Shown: positions 26,038 through 26,334 of the stretch, piece after piece
How positions within the stretch are numbered: the first letter of the stretch is position 1
How the letters are laid out: each line of letters begins with the position of its first letter
Assembly (NCBI GenBank): GCA_017652545.1
Contig: JAGCAV010000213.1
Coordinates: 1-26,334, forward strand
Direction: 5' to 3'
DNA length: 26,334 nucleotides
Origin: Lachnospiraceae bacterium
GTDB lineage: Bacteria; Bacillota_A; Clostridia; Lachnospirales; Lachnospiraceae
Position numbers and translations under genes: made by a program
Notes under the pieces: generated by a model
Seen by the model: only the letters and a program-made list of their open reading frames with translations
Databases searched by the model: none
What the model was told of the DNA's origin: nothing

Positions 26038-26184
26038 TTATTTGCTCTTCTTCTCACAGACCTGGTTTCCTACGGTGCAGGAGGTCTTGCATGCACTCTG
26101 GCAGGAAGTCTGGCACTCGCCGCAGCCACCCTTTTTCAGTGTATTCTGAAGCGTTCTGGTATTGAGCGTCTTGATATGCTTCAT
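26038..26184 (-). CDS. scfA: SCIFF (six cysteines in forty-five) ranthipeptide precursor
   Basis: This 48-codon gene encodes a peptide starting MKHIKTLNTRTLQ and ending NQVCEKKSK. It has six cysteines, at 21, 24, 28, 32, 36 and 43, arranged as GGCGECQTSC, then QSACKTSCTVG, then C43. This is the SCIFF family pattern. In the CteA precursor the CteB-made thioether was, as I recall, Cys32 to Thr37; both positions are present here (C32, T37). GGAGG (26193-26197) is 8 nt before the ATG, and the stop is TAA. The maturase gene follows on the same strand. The peptide has no signal peptide. Family members are widespread in Clostridia, and their mature function is not settled, although a signalling role has been proposed for ranthipeptides. 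Confidence 0.95.
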   Translation of the reverse strand: MKHIKTLNTRTLQNTLKKGGCGECQTSCQSACKTSCTVGNQVCEKKSK

Positions 26185-26304
26185 AATGGTATCCTCCATT
26201 TCTCACAATGCCGTTCCGTCTGATCCGGTCTCTTCCGGACAGCCGGTGTATCCAGGCGATACGGCGTTTCTTTTCCGGAAACTTCCCGGAAAAGACCGCT
26301 CCAT
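26185..26304 (-). promoter_or_regulatory. structured 5' leader of scfA
   Basis: The roughly 110-nt leader between the predicted start of transcription and the scfA ATG contains three possible hairpins in a row. The first has 10-bp perfect arms (26269-26278 and 26286-26295) around a 7-nt loop. The second is GTATC-GCCTG-GATAC (26248-26262), and the third is CCGG-CTGT-CCGG (26235-26246). None has a proper T run. It could be a cis-regulatory leader, but I do not recognise a known riboswitch class. Confidence 0.4.
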
Positions 26305-26333
26305 ATCATATCACAAACTTCGTTTTATGAAAA
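26305..26333 (-). promoter_or_regulatory. predicted promoter of scfA-scfB
   Basis: On the minus strand, -35 TTTTCA (26328-26333, four of six consensus bases) and -10 TATGAT (26305-26310) are 17 nt apart. This is the only good box pair in the last 150 nt and gives a leader of about 110 nt. The window ends one base beyond it. Confidence 0.6.
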
Positions 26334-26334
26334 G

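Noticed and set aside
26029..26223. A 64-residue open frame on the plus strand over the SCIFF gene
   Set aside because: It is the antisense shadow of scfA, which has the family cysteine pattern, a GGAGG site and the maturase gene next to it.
1..26334. CRISPR arrays, insertion sequences or transposases
   Set aside because: I saw no regularly spaced repeats, no transposase or integrase motif, and no paired terminal repeats.

Overview
This 26.3 kb window looks like chromosomal DNA of a moderately GC-rich anaerobic Firmicute (class Clostridia, most like Lachnospiraceae). I infer this from family content and have no database search behind it. The pointers are a six-cysteine SCIFF peptide with its radical-SAM maturase, a fused SecDF, an RqcH/NFACT protein, and a serC-serA-DUF1015 cluster. 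Almost every gene is on the minus strand. The exceptions are a fragment at the left edge and an Lrp/AsnC-type regulator.

Layout, left to right. (1) Positions 1-447 (+) hold the 3' end of a zinc-motif protein resembling DUF6076. (2) A tRNA-Leu(CAG) at 652-735 (-) has its own promoter and terminator. (3) Positions 850-10305 (-) look like one tightly packed operon, in transcription order: serC, serA, DUF1015, a GlgB-like protein, a Nudix hydrolase, a zinc-dependent phospholipase C-fold protein and a Suv3-like helicase. It starts at a promoter in the 10306-10616 intergenic region, which also drives the divergent lrp-type gene (10617-11081, +). (4) A bidirectional terminator separates that regulator from yajC (-), which has its own promoter. 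(5) Upstream of yajC on the minus strand are rqcH, a secreted sortase-like protein and an MBOAT acyltransferase. (6) Then come ridA, leuS, a membrane acyltransferase-3 protein and recJ. (7) The right end carries scfA (SCIFF precursor), scfB (its maturase) and secDF, in transcription order, with a promoter and structured leader before scfA.

How the genes fit together. SerC and SerA catalyse two consecutive steps from 3-phosphoglycerate to phosphoserine, and the divergent Lrp-type regulator is a natural candidate to control them. No SerB-type phosphatase is visible, and the adjacent DUF1015 protein is a candidate partner in serine metabolism. scfA and scfB form a compact ranthipeptide (thioether RiPP) locus: ScfB is expected to install Cys-to-Xaa thioethers in ScfA. 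secDF downstream belongs to general secretion.

The strongest unusual points are these. The GlgB-like protein has lost two of the three catalytic carboxylates of family GH13 and an active-site histidine, so it looks like a pseudoenzyme. The SCIFF gene (48 codons) is easily missed, and its maturase most likely starts at a TTG codon with a very good ribosome-binding site. A long hairpin lies between scfA and scfB. The MBOAT gene is next to a secreted sortase-like protein and has no obvious AlgX/DltD-type partner.
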